Source of the DNA: Aquarana catesbeiana
Taxonomy: Eukaryota > Chordata > Amphibia > Anura > Ranidae
Reading direction: 5' to 3'
Assembly (NCBI RefSeq): GCF_042186555.1
Contig: NC_133327.1
Span: 328,611,215-328,675,214 of the forward strand
DNA length: 64,000 nt
Part shown: in pieces, positions 21,933 through 31,482 of the stretch
Layout: every line of letters begins with the position of its first letter
How positions within the stretch are numbered: position 1 is the first letter of the stretch
Notes under the pieces: model-generated
The model's database searches: none
What the model was told of the DNA's origin: nothing
The model's input: only the letters and a program-made list of their open reading frames with translations
Program-made: the position numbers and the translations under genes

Positions 21933-22608
21933 GGGTTGCATGAAAAGCCAGTGGTGAATGTGCCCCTGAAGTGGCAGTTCAGGGGTGCCATACAGTCAGT
22001 GTGTCGGCACTTGATTTATGGCACCATGGTCACTTTACCACAACACACGCTTTTCGCACCTGCCTCTAAGGCCGAGCCTTTTGGCTAGGACCAGGGGAAA
22101 TTTTTATTCCTGGCCCGGAGGCCGGCCATTGTATTACACAATGGTCACTTTTCACTCTCCCACCTTCCTTCTCCCCACTTTCTTTTTATTTATCCCTGTG
22201 TTTCTCAATTTTTTGTATTTTTTTGTTTGATGTGTATACACGTTTGTCACTGTGTGATGAGTAGAGTGTGGGTCCTCGGGCCTACTATGAAAATCTTGGG
22301 AGGGGGTGGACAATAGGCCTTTTGGCTTGGTTCGCCCCCTCTCTCATGGGGTCTCTCTGCGGGGGAGTCCCACCTAGTACTTGGGTGGGTCTGGTTTCGG
22401 GTAGATGGACCCAAGTGAAGTACCTCAGTCCCTGTCTGGAGCCTAACGCCCCGGGGGATCAGGGTAAGGTCCTTCCCTAGTGGAGGACCAGTGTAACACC
22501 CGTTGCACGTTTTTGTGTTTCACTCTTTATGTGTGTGCACTTTTTTTGGCACCGGGTGGAAGTTTTTGGGTGTGTTTTGCACTCCACTGGCTTTTCAAAA
22601 AAAAAAAA
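21933..22608 (+). mobile_element. Polyadenylated retrocopy of an unknown RNA
   Basis: The insert ends in A12 (22597-22608) and is bracketed by GTTTCCTCCAGTTCA (21918-21932, 22609-22623), the hallmark of L1-type retroposition. Removing it restores the DIRS frame FPPVQVLPRLLHRIQEERKP. The 676-bp body has no long frame. It contains gagccttttggctaggacca at about 22073 and a second ggccttttggctt at about 22316, resembling the 5' part of U2 snRNA (CGGCCTTTTGGCTAAGATCA), which may be chance. Confidence 0.82.
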
Positions 22609-23852
22609 GTTTCCTCCAGTTCAAGTTCTGCCACGGCTGCTGCACAGGATACAGGAGGAACGAAAACCAGTGATCCTGGTGGCTCCAGCTTGTTCCGGGA
22701 AAGCTTGGTACACAGATTGTGAGGTTGGCAGTGGAGGATCCCTTGGTTTCTTCCATGCCATCCGGACCTACTGTCCCAAGAACCCGTTTTCCATCCTACT
22801 TTACGGTCACTAAATTTGACGGCTTGGCTGTTCAAGACCAAATCTTGAAAGATCACAGTATTTCAGGTTCAGTCTTGTCTACCCTGCTAAATGCTAGAAA
22901 ACCTGTCTCTAGAGGCATCTACTATAGACTCTGGAGATCGTACATTACCTGGTGTGAAGCCATAAAATGGCACCCTCGCAGATATGTGATTGGAAGGATT
23001 CTCGCCTTCCTACAAACAGGGGTGGAGTTGAAACTAGCATTAGGGACAATCAAAGGGCAGATCTTGGCCTTATCGTTTTTTTTTGTTTTGTTTTTTTTAT
23101 CAGAGGCTGGTTGCATCTCATTTATTAGTGCAAACCTTTGTTAAAGGGGTGACGTGCTTGATGCCACCGGTTAAGCCGCCTTTATGTCCCTGGAATCTGA
23201 ATCTGGTTCTGTCAGTTCTGCAGAAGCAACCTTTTGAGTCTATCTGGCATATTCCTTTGATCCTGTTGGCAAGGAAATTGGCCTTTCTGGTTGCTATGAC
23301 CTCGGCAAGAGAAGGTTGTCAGAGTTGGCCGCCCTTTCTTGCAAAGAACCATTTTTGGTTGCACATCAGGACAGAGTGGTCATGCGCCGTCGTCCAGATT
23401 TTTTGCCTAAGGTGGTTTCCAATTTTCATTTGAATCAGGATATCATTTTGCTCTCCTTTTATTAGAATCCTAGGACTACGGAAGAGAAGTCGCTGCACTC
23501 GCTTGATGTTGTGCGGGCGATCAGAATATATCTAAGGATGTCAGCCCCGTTTCGGAAGACTGATTCCTTTTTTGTTCTGCCAGATGGTCCTAAGAAAGGA
23601 CAGGCAACGACAAGTTCAACTATTTCTAGATGGATTCGCCAGGTTATTATCCAGTCATTTGAGTTAAAACGCAAGGTTCTGCCTTGCGATTTAAAGGCAC
23701 ATTCCACCAGAGGGGTTAGTGCATCTTGGGTAGTGCGTCATCAGGTGTCTGTGGCTCAGGTTTGCAAAGTGGCCGCCTGGTCTTCAGTCCATACATTCAC
23801 TAGGTTTTACCAGGTGGATGTTGGAGCTCTTCTACATGTTTTTGGTAAAAAA
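22609..23852 (+). pseudogene. DIRS tyrosine recombinase, copy B
   Basis: Begins with LLHRIQEERKPVILVAPA, then the SAM-like DNA-binding domain (TLLNARKPVSRGIYYRLWRSYITWCEA, about 22885-22965). The catalytic domain follows after a frameshift in a T-rich run (23075-23100): RKLAFLVAMTSAREG (catalytic Arg region), LKAHSTRGVSASW (H-x-x-R) and WSSVHTFTRFYQVD (Tyr nucleophile). The 23511-23885 frame is open. DIRS elements use this enzyme instead of an integrase to join circular DNA to the target. Broken by frameshifts at about 23080 and 23330-23460. Confidence 0.85.
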
Positions 23853-24140
23853 GAAAAAGAAAAAATAGCAATAGGCGTATATTGATTGGTTTGCACAAAA
23901 GTTATCGCATCTACAAACTATGGGATAGATTTAGGGACTTTATTTTTATTTTTTATTTTTTTTAGCAGTAATCTGTGATTTTTAGCGGGACTGCAACATT
24001 GCGGCGGACAAATCTGAACCCAAATTAACATTATTACATTGATCAGTGCTATAAAAATGCACTGATCAATGTAAAAATGACACTGGCAGGGAAGAGGTTA
24101 CTGCTAGGGGGCGATCAATGGGTTAACTGTGTTCCCTGGG
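23853..24140 (+). repeat. Repeat family C, partial copy
   Basis: The words atagcaataggcgtatattgattggtttgc, aaagttat and gggatagatttagggacttta match 28755-28845 in the same order. Its left edge defines the truncated right end of DIRS copy B. Confidence 0.75.
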
Positions 24141-24986
24141 TGTCTTTTAACTGTAGGGGGGATGGGCTACCAGGAACATTGCTGTTCCCAATCACTGGGA
24201 ACAGAAGATCTCTGACATGTCATCTGGCAGAACAGGGAATCACCTTGTTTACATAGACAGTTCCCCGTTCTGCCTCTGTACACATTGAGTCCGTGGGCCC
24301 CTCGGGCACCCCCCATGTTGAGGGCATGCGGCCTGGTACGGCTCAGGAGGGGGGGTGCTCGCTCGTCGCCACTCCCTTTCCTGACCGGCCAGACTGGTGC
24401 TTGGATAAGGGTCTGGTATGGATTTTGGGGGGGACCCCACGCCGCATTTTCGGCGTGGGTTTCACCTTGAAATCCATACCAGACTGAAGGGCCCGGTATG
24501 CTCGTGAAGGGGGAACCCATGCCGGTTTTTTCTTTAAAAAAAAAATTGGCGTGGAGTTCCCCTTTATGCACAAGTCGCATGCCAAAGTCGGGTCAGTTAA
24601 TACGGAATCCGACTTTGATCCGACTTTAGAAAAAAAGTAGTGCAGGAACTACTTTGAAGTCGGCATGACTTAAAGTCATGCCAATATGAATGGTAGTCAT
24701 TCAAAATCATGGAGAGTGACTTGTCATGCGATTTTGCAGTCCAAAATCGTGAGACAAGTCGTATAAGTGTGAAAGGGGGCTAAACCTTTTTCTGACACTT
24801 GTTGTTGGTTACAGGTTAAATCAGTATTTTTTGCTAGAAAATTACGTGAAACCCACAAACATTTATAAATATTTTTTTAGCAGAGACCCTAGAGATTAAA
24901 ATGGGGTTGTTGCAATATTTTATGTCACATGGTATTTGCACAGCAGTCTTTCAAACCCATTTTGTTAAAATACTGGATCTTCTTTT
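24141..24986. repeat. Non-coding repeats, including a fold-back MITE-like block
   Basis: 24565-24785 contains gcatgacttaaagtcatgcc, a perfect short palindrome, and outer gacttgtcatgcgatttt/aaatcgtgagacaagtc inverted words. The piece 24785-24960 (tttttctgacacttgttg, attacgtgaaacccacaaac, ataaaatggggttgttgca) recurs at 46980-47110. No gene. Confidence 0.5.
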
Positions 24987-25359
24987 CAGGGGCGGACTGA
25001 AAACTCATGGGGCCCCCGGGTAATAGGAGATTATGGGGCCCCCAGGCAATCAGATTATGGGGCCACATAGTATGCACACACACAGTATACAATCACACAG
25101 TATACATATACATGTACACACAGTATACACAGATATGTTTCTATTGGCTGAGAAGGTACTGGGGAGGTGGGGCAGCTATAATCTCTGGATTTTAGATCAA
25201 AAGGATGTCGATAAGGGACATTTTAGAGACAGATGTAAAAAAAACTGATTTTTACATACTGCCCCTGGTTTTACTAAGGCTGACAACACTGATGGGGTCC
25301 CCTAGTGGCCCAGGGCCCTCGGGCAGTGCCCGAGTGGCTCATTGGTCAGTCTGCCCCTG
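24987..25359 (+). mobile_element. Non-autonomous hAT-type MITE
   Basis: Ends CAGGGGCGGACTGA (24987-25000) and TCAGTCTGCCCCTG (25346-25359) are inverted. The flanks carry an exact 8-bp duplication CTTCTTTT (24979-24986, 25360-25367). The interior has gggcccccgggtaat and an ACACAGTATAC microsatellite-like stretch (25070-25130). No transposase. Confidence 0.93.
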
Positions 25360-25597
25360 CTTCTTTTTTAACACTAGAAAATCGGCAGGGATGAATCGTG
25401 AATGGGATATTTCCCATTTCTATGAATAATTATGTGTGTGTCTCCTAGACTTTGATGTCATTACATCTAGATGTGAATATGTGGGCTTTAGATAATCTAC
25501 ATTATCCACCATGTGGGCGCACATTCTGTTGTCAATCAATAACATCTGACTGACTGACATCTTATAATCAGTGTAAGGTCACACATAAATATCTATT

Positions 25598-26587
25598 AAT
25601 CACTTGCCACCCGCCATATAACAAAATGACGGCGGAAAAGTGGTTTCAATATCCTGCCTGGACGTCATATGACGTCTCCAGGATATTAAGCCGCTGCGTG
25701 TCCCTGGGGGGCGCGCATCGTGGCGATTTGTTGTTGTGGTGTGTTAGTCTGACACACCGCAACTCCGATCTAGGCAAAGAGTCTGATGGAGACTCTTTAC
25801 TACGTGATCAACCGTGTCCAATCACGGCTGATCACATTGTAAACAGGAAGAGCTGTTGATCGGCTTTTCCTCACTCGCGTCTTTCATACGCAAGTAGAAG
25901 AGAGCTGATCGGCTGCTCCTCTGACGGGAGGTCTGTGCTGATCAATTATCAGCGCACCCCCCCCAAGGATGCCCACACTGGACCACCAGGGATGTCACCA
26001 CCAGGTATGCCACCCTAGACCACAATGGATGCCAATCAGCGCCCACAATGGGCATCACTGATTGGCAGGCATTGTTTGGCACTGGCATCCATCAGTACCA
26101 TACATTACAGTACATCAGTGCCCATCCATGCCGCCTATCAGTACCCATTAGTGCTGCATATCAGTGGCACCCATCAGTGCCGAATATTAGTGCCCATCAT
26201 CAGTGGCCATCAATGGCACCTCATTGGTGCCACCTCATCAGTGCCCATCAATGCCGCCTTATCAGTGCAGCCCCATCAGTGCCCATCAGTGAAGGAGAAA
26301 ACTTACTTATTTACAAAGTTTTGTAACTGAAACCATAAAAAAAAACCTTTTTTTTTTTTTTCAAAAATGTTGGTCTTTTTTTATTTGTTTAGCAGAAAAT
26401 TAAAAATCGCAGAGGTGATCAAATATCACCAAAAGAAAGTTCTATTTGTGGGAACAAAATAATAAAAATTTAGTTTGAGTACAGTGTAGCATGACCACAC
26501 AATTGTCATTCAAAGTGCGACAGCGCTGAAAGCTGAAAATTTGGTCTGGGCAGGAAGGTGTATAAGTGCCCTGTATTGAAGTGGTTA
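25598..26587 (+). repeat. Repeat family B (TTAA/CACTTGCC type), copy 1
   Basis: Starts ttaatcacttgccacccgccatata and ends ccctgtattgaagtggttaa, giving short inverted ends of the TTAACCACTT type. The body includes tgcctggacgtcatatgacgt and an array of atcagtgcccatcagtgccg words (26085-26295). The same order, reversed, is found at 57040-58075. Confidence 0.8.
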
Positions 26588-27239
26588 AAGTAATTTAGTT
26601 ATATAAATCTAGGATGGGATAGGCAGACAAACGTTTTCCTATAATATCAACAAGAGCGTTTATATACACGTCTTTAACAGTTTTTTCTTGGAAATATCAT
26701 CTTTATCTGCTCTGATAGTTTTTTCTCAGAAATATTATGCTTAAGCTCTGTTCACATCTCCTTACTCTTTCTGGTATTCTTGTTATATGTACGTCTGTAG
26801 AGTGTTCTAGATGTCCGCAAGAGGTTGATTGCATGTCTATACCAAATTGACTGGAATGTAATCACGAACATGTTGTTTTATGACTGAAATTTTGTTTTGC
26901 ATACATTTGGTTTCTTAGTCATGGGGTTAATAACAGCTGTTCATGCTGTGCTGCGTGTTGTGAATCCATACATCTATGAAAAGTATGTTTTTTAAGAAAA
27001 TCTCCGGGGTGAGGTTTTTTCACTATTCCAAGCTTTTCATTATGTTATACATGCATTACCGTTAAATTTTTGGTCTTTGGTCTTTTATACGTCTGTTCTA
27101 TACATCCTTTTCTAAGGGTTAATTCTGTGTTCATGAGAAAGAAAAGTCCAGCTGATTCATCTTATTAACCTGGAGCACCGTGTCACCTGTAGTGGGCGTA
27201 CACGATACCCAATTATATCAAATTGCCATTTTGCCTGTT
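26588..27239. other. Intronic sequence without recognised feature
   Basis: AT-rich, no protein match, no clear repeats within the window apart from a repeated tcttggaaatatcat/ctcagaaatattat word pair. It may be the body of the element whose end is at 27240-27385. Confidence 0.3.
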
Positions 27240-27279
27240 TGTATATATATATGTTGTCATTCTTTTAAAACTTGGCTAT

Positions 27280-27322
27280 GATTAAGCACCTGCCATAACG
27301 GTGTGAAACGTGTTAGTGGTTT
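27280..27322 (+). ncRNA. Degenerate hammerhead-like motif, plus strand
   Basis: GCAC-CTG...-GTGTGAAACGTGTTA-GTGG lies in the position and order expected of a hammerhead (helix I halves CAC/GTG, GAAA, short CGTG loop, TTA cleavage triplet). The CTGATGA core is badly altered. Similar in layout to 4023-4069 and 29927-29968; weak by itself. Confidence 0.3.
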
Positions 27323-27592
27323 TATGCTTGATGCCATTGATGTATGGATTTATCGTTATAATAAAGAATCGGCCATCCGGACCTTTTCGTTCAGTTTTTG
27401 AATAGGCAGATCACAGTTCTGCCTGAGCCTCGAACGATCGACCGCGTGCCACCGATCGCCGGTGGCGCGTGTGTGTGCCCCAGACCCAGTAGTGCAGAAT
27501 CTCTTACCTGTATGATATTTTGCGCAGAGGAGCCACCGCCCGCAGTAAATGTACGTGGGGCAGTCGGGGCAGTATTCTTACTTGAATCAGTA

Positions 27593-27614
27593 TATGTGTG
27601 TGTGTGTGTCTGTG

Positions 27615-27678
<64 letters not shown>
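27593..27678 (+). repeat. (TG)n-(TA)n microsatellite
   Basis: About 12 TG repeats with one C interruption followed by roughly 29 TA repeats. Open frames reading Ile-Tyr runs on both strands come from it. Confidence 0.97.
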
Positions 27679-27683
<5 letters not shown>

Positions 27684-27774
27684 ATTAAAATAAAATAAAA
27701 TTTTCCTGATCTGTGTGGAATCCACCAGGAAACATCTCCTGCATTTTGCTACTGTGATGTCATCTCCTGTAATT

Positions 27775-28010
27775 GAGACCAGTCACTACTTCTCTCTCTC
27801 CTTGTACAGGGTGATTGGTCTTCTATCTGCCCCTCTCATGCAGTTTCTTGCAGACACCCTGTAGTAGGTGGGCTTGATGGGCCCTGCCTCTATCTCTGTT
27901 CTCTGCACAGGCAGATAGCACAGTAATGAAGATCCTTTTACAAAGTAATTTCTGGGTTTGCAAGGACAAAGATTGCAAATTTTATCTTTGCATGGATATT
28001 GTTGGCAAAG
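27775..28010 (+). repeat. Dispersed repeat G, copy 2
   Basis: cagggtgattggtcttctatctgcc, gacaccctgtagtaggtgggctt, tctctgttctctgcac and ccttttacaaagtaat align in order with 40-230. Non-coding. Confidence 0.55.
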
Positions 28011-28442
28011 ATTCACACAACCCTCACGCATTTTTCACATAAGATTTAGTAGGAAAATGTGTGGTTTCTGGGTGAAAACATAAATAGACCTTGAAGTGGA
28101 TTTATATGCTTTATAGCTATTGATAAATAATTACATTACATTTTTTTCGTACCCAGAGTTCAGTATTAAAGACTTTTTCGGAAACCGGTCACTTGGGCGT
28201 TTTACTCCACTTGCAAATCTCAGCAGCAGGAATCTGCCGATTCCTGCTGCTGGAATTAACTGCTGCATGCAGACAGCAGAACAAAATGCATCCAGCAGCG
28301 ATCACTGCTGGTAATCGCTGTCCGTGTCAACAAGCACAAATAGCAGTTATCCACATGCCTTTTTCCATTTCAGCAGCAGGAATCGGTGGATTCCTGCGGC
28401 TGGGACTTAGTGTGGCAAAACATCTGTGCAAATGGTGCCTTT

Positions 28443-28870
28443 AACCACTTCAGCCCCGGAAGGATTTACCCCCTTAATGACCATTTTTTGCGATAAGACA
28501 CTGCGTTGCTTTAACTGACAATTGCGCGGTCGTACGATGTTGTAACCACAAATAGAGCTTTCTTTTGGTGGTATTTGATCACCTCCTGTGGTTTTTATTT
28601 TTTGCGCTATACACAAAAAAAGAGTGCCAGTTTTGAAAAAAACAATATTTTTTACTTTCTGCTGTAATACATATCCAAAAAAATAGAAAACAAATGTATT
28701 TATCAGTTCAGGCCAATATGTATTCTACTACATATTTTTGGTTAAAAAAAAAAAAAAAAATCGCAATAAACGTATATTGATTGGTTTGCGCTAAAGTTAT
28801 AACGTCTACAAAATAGGGGATAGATTTAAGGACTTTTTATTTTATTGCTTTACTAGTAATGGCGGGAACA
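28443..28870 (+). repeat. Repeat family C, copy 2
   Basis: Begins taaccacttcagccccggaaggattt, continues aattgcgcggtcgtacgatg, aaatagagctttctttt, ggtatttgatcacctcctg and a tcgcaataaacgtatattgattggtttgcgc block. Matches 43835-44060 and, at its end, 23853-24140. Terminal TAACCACTT resembles family B ends. Confidence 0.75.
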
Positions 28871-29088
28871 AGTGACTTTTATTTATTTCTAAAAGGGAAG
28901 CAATCAAAACCACAATTTAAAATAAAATTAAATCAAAAAGTAGTCTTTCAAACTTCAGCAGCGCTAAAGGTTTTACAGTCTCTAAATCCAGCTGAAACCG
29001 AAATTCAAACAATCTTTTGCATATAACCGTTCATAAGTGATTCATCAGCTGTTTTAAACGTTCGACCATCGATACATCTAGTGCTTAA

Positions 29089-29504
29089 GGCTCAATTCAC
29101 ATCTATGCATGTTGCTTTTGAGCGTTTCTGCAGTGTTTTTTGCGGTGCTTGCCGCGTTTTTGAACATGTGGTTTTCTGCGTTTTTGCCGCATTTTGCGTT
29201 TTTTTTGTTTTGTTTTTTTGTTTTTTATAGTGTTTTTTTTTAATACTGTATACAGTGTTAAAAAAAAAAAACAATGAAAAAAAAAAACGCAAAACGCGGT
29301 ACTTGCGTTTTTGAATGCGGGTCCATTGAATTCTATTACATGCAAAACGCTGCATTTTGCATGAAAAAAAGTCCCCGACCCTTTCCAAAAATGCAGAGGC
29401 ACAAAAATGCATTGATGTGAACATGTTCCATAGGAATCCATGCTAAAAAATTCCCATGCATTTCTGCAAAATGCATCAAAAAACGCATTAGTGTGAATGG
29501 AGCC
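29089..29504 (+). mobile_element. PIF/Harbinger-like MITE
   Basis: Ends GGCTCAATTCACA (29089-29101) and TGTGAATGGAGCC (29492-29504) are inverted and flanked by TAA (29086-29088, 29505-29507). A 3-bp TWA duplication with GGC-type ends fits Harbinger. The interior is built from repeated gcgttttt/aaaaacgc and gcattttgca words. Frames here are spurious. Confidence 0.8.
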
Positions 29505-29564
29505 TAAGATCCCTCTAGAAATTTCACTCACCAGAAAAAAGATCAATCAAAGCCTTGTAGTATA

Positions 29565-29926
29565 TGTGAGGTGGCTACGATTGCTGCCAAACGAACATCC
29601 GTCCGATCCTCAGTAAACGATCAGCCGATATGAAGACCGACACTCGTGTCCTCTGATTCACCGGGATCCAATCAGCTGGGAGCTTTCCATAATACGCGGG
29701 CAAATAAGGAGAGAGGAAGCCCCATAGTGTAAAACAGTAAAGCTTTTTATTAACCAAAAGATCCTCTTCCCTTAATACATTAAACTTACAAATTGATGAT
29801 AAAACAAGGCATCCAATGAATGGTAGCACGGTGCATTCAGTTCTGTCAATGTCGCCACCTGTAATCATCCGTGGTGGTTCCCGGGGGGAAACTAGAGCCA
29901 ATGACCTATATGGCAAGCCGTGTGGT
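29565..29926 (-). repeat. Unclassified repeat upstream of a hammerhead-like relic
   Basis: Non-coding. It contains agtgtaaaacagtaaagctttttattaacc, similar in style to cctgttttattagaaataaccaa at 21527 and aacatttatttaaaaaacattg at 879. These may be homologous positions of one retroposon class whose other end carries the hammerhead-like motif. Confidence 0.35.
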
Positions 29927-29968
29927 ACACCTAGACGCGTTTCGTGAATCCGTCTTTATGGTAGGTGT
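29927..29968 (-). ncRNA. Hammerhead-ribozyme-like relic, minus strand
   Basis: On the minus strand ACACCTA, a degenerate core (CCATAAA), a GACGGATTCAC helix II remnant, GAAACGCGTC and TAGGTGT follow in order. The first and last blocks pair over 7 bp as helix I. The GAAACGCGTC block is identical to that at 4029-4038. The core is degenerate, so activity is unlikely. Confidence 0.45.
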
Positions 29969-30767
29969 CACGGGAGCGAGGACACCTGGTGGTGGCGCAG
30001 CACCGCTCACAGCACCTGCGCTGCTGCAAGGAGACTGGAGCATCCACTCTGATCATCGGAGGCTTTCAGGAAGAAATTGAGGGGGACATTGCAATAAACT
30101 GGGGATTGGGGAGAGGTCTATCTGCCCATGCTGATACTACTAGCAGGGACTGAGCCACTGGGAACAGGACACCAAATGTACCCAATCCATACCACACCCA
30201 TAGTGTGCACTATGCCATTCGTATGCCAAACCTAGACTGCACCTATACCAACCCAATACGGCATTCTACAGAACCTTTACCACAGCTGAACCACATCTAC
30301 CTTGCACCTGTGCTGAGACTATAGCGTACTGTCCCTCCTATATTTATTCTGCAAGCCCCCTTTGTTCCCCTGCCCTCTCTGCTACCTTCTTCTTTTGGAC
30401 AATATATACCCTGTCGGTCTAGCACTAGCATCACCGCAATAAATTTGTTCTAGTAGTATAGTTCCAGCACTTGGAAAATTAAACTTTACTACTGCTCACT
30501 GTTACATTTGATATGGCGTTGCTACTGTTTATGCTGATCTGGACACCAAATGTCAAATCCTATGCCTAGTCCTTACTGTTAATCATGTTGTATGCTAGAT
30601 GATGTTATTACCAATGTTAATCAATTTTATGCTTGCCTAGTTACCAACCATGTTGGGTGACAATATATATTTTCCACCCAAAAAAACAAAAATACTTGAA
30701 AATCCTAAAAAAAACCCCAAAAAAACATTTGGATATATATATATTTTTTTTACTTACCTCTAAATGC
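29969..30767. other. Intronic sequence without recognised feature
   Basis: No protein match or clear repeat within the window. Ends in a run of A-rich words and tatatatat before the family A MITE. Confidence 0.3.
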
Positions 30768-31164
30768 CTGTTGCTAGGGGGTCCCTCGTAGTCTGCCCCT
30801 TCCAGTGCCTGGGCTGGTGACATCACTTCCCCCTCGGCACAGGAAGGGCTCCGCTCTGCTCCCTCGCCGCTGTCAATCATCTGGGACCCATTACAGGTCC
30901 CAGGTGACTGAGCGGCCAATCACGGCACGCTGCGCCGCTCGCGCATGCGCAGTGGGTGCCAGGCTGTGAAACCACAGCCCGGCGCCCACAGTTGCAATGC
31001 CGGCGCCGCTGAACGGAGGGGGAGATGAGCGGGGCTTCGATCCCCCGCATCGCTGGACCCAGGGACAGGAAAGTGTCCAATTAAAAGTCAGCAGCTGCAG
31101 TATTTGTAGCTGCTGACTTTTTAATTTTTTTTTTTTTTACCCGACCCCTGGGTGGAACTCCTCT
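30768..31164 (+). repeat. TTAA MITE family A, copy 3
   Basis: Carries the family core gatgagcggggcttcgatcccccgcatcgctgga, gtgtccaattaaaagtcagcagctgcagtatttgtagctgctgac and the right end gggtggaactcctct followed by TTAA (31165-31168). It shows the uninterrupted attaaaag site that is split by the hAT at 11120. The left terminus is not clear. Confidence 0.75.
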
Positions 31165-31482
31165 TTAAGTTGGCCTGTTTACCCTTCCTACCCTGGTGTT
31201 TGTTTTTCGTTTTTTTTAAGGTGAAAACATTACCTCTGTTCTCAGCTGCATAGGGGCTTAGAGAGGTGGGGGTGGAGACATCAAGTAAGCCCGGAGCCAA
31301 AAAGACAAAAAGAAATAGGCAGAGGGCGGGCATGACAGGGTTAAGAGGGGTACTTGCAAGGTGGGGTGGTTGTAAGGAAGATTGTGGTTGGTGGGGAAGA
31401 GTATGGGGCGGAGCAGAGGGAACTTAGCTGGGGGGAAGATCCCGCCCAAGCTCAGTGGTGTCGGAGGAACAAGCGGGTAAGC

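Larger units (their letters stand above)
14655..23852 (+). mobile_element. DIRS1-like retrotransposon, copy B, with three nested insertions
   Basis: Element sequence runs in pieces: leader and gag (14655-16823), RT (16826-17573), RT end and RNase H (20343-21078), RNase H end (21754-21932), recombinase (22609-23852). Interrupting inserts are a CR1-type LINE, an unknown retroposon (21079-21753) and a polyadenylated insert (21933-22608). The left end (cattttattgtacatcatgggacacagag-like) is present. The right end is lost where another repeat begins near 23860. gag-RT-RH-YR order and absence of LTRs and integrase are diagnostic of DIRS elements. Confidence 0.9.

Noticed and set aside
26025..26330. 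Cys/His/Ser-rich small proteins here and at 57357-57727
   Set aside because: Translation of the ggcactgatgggca array in repeat family B, in both orientations.
29092..29546. Lys-rich and Phe-rich frames
   Set aside because: Lie in a Harbinger-like MITE made of aaaaacgc words.
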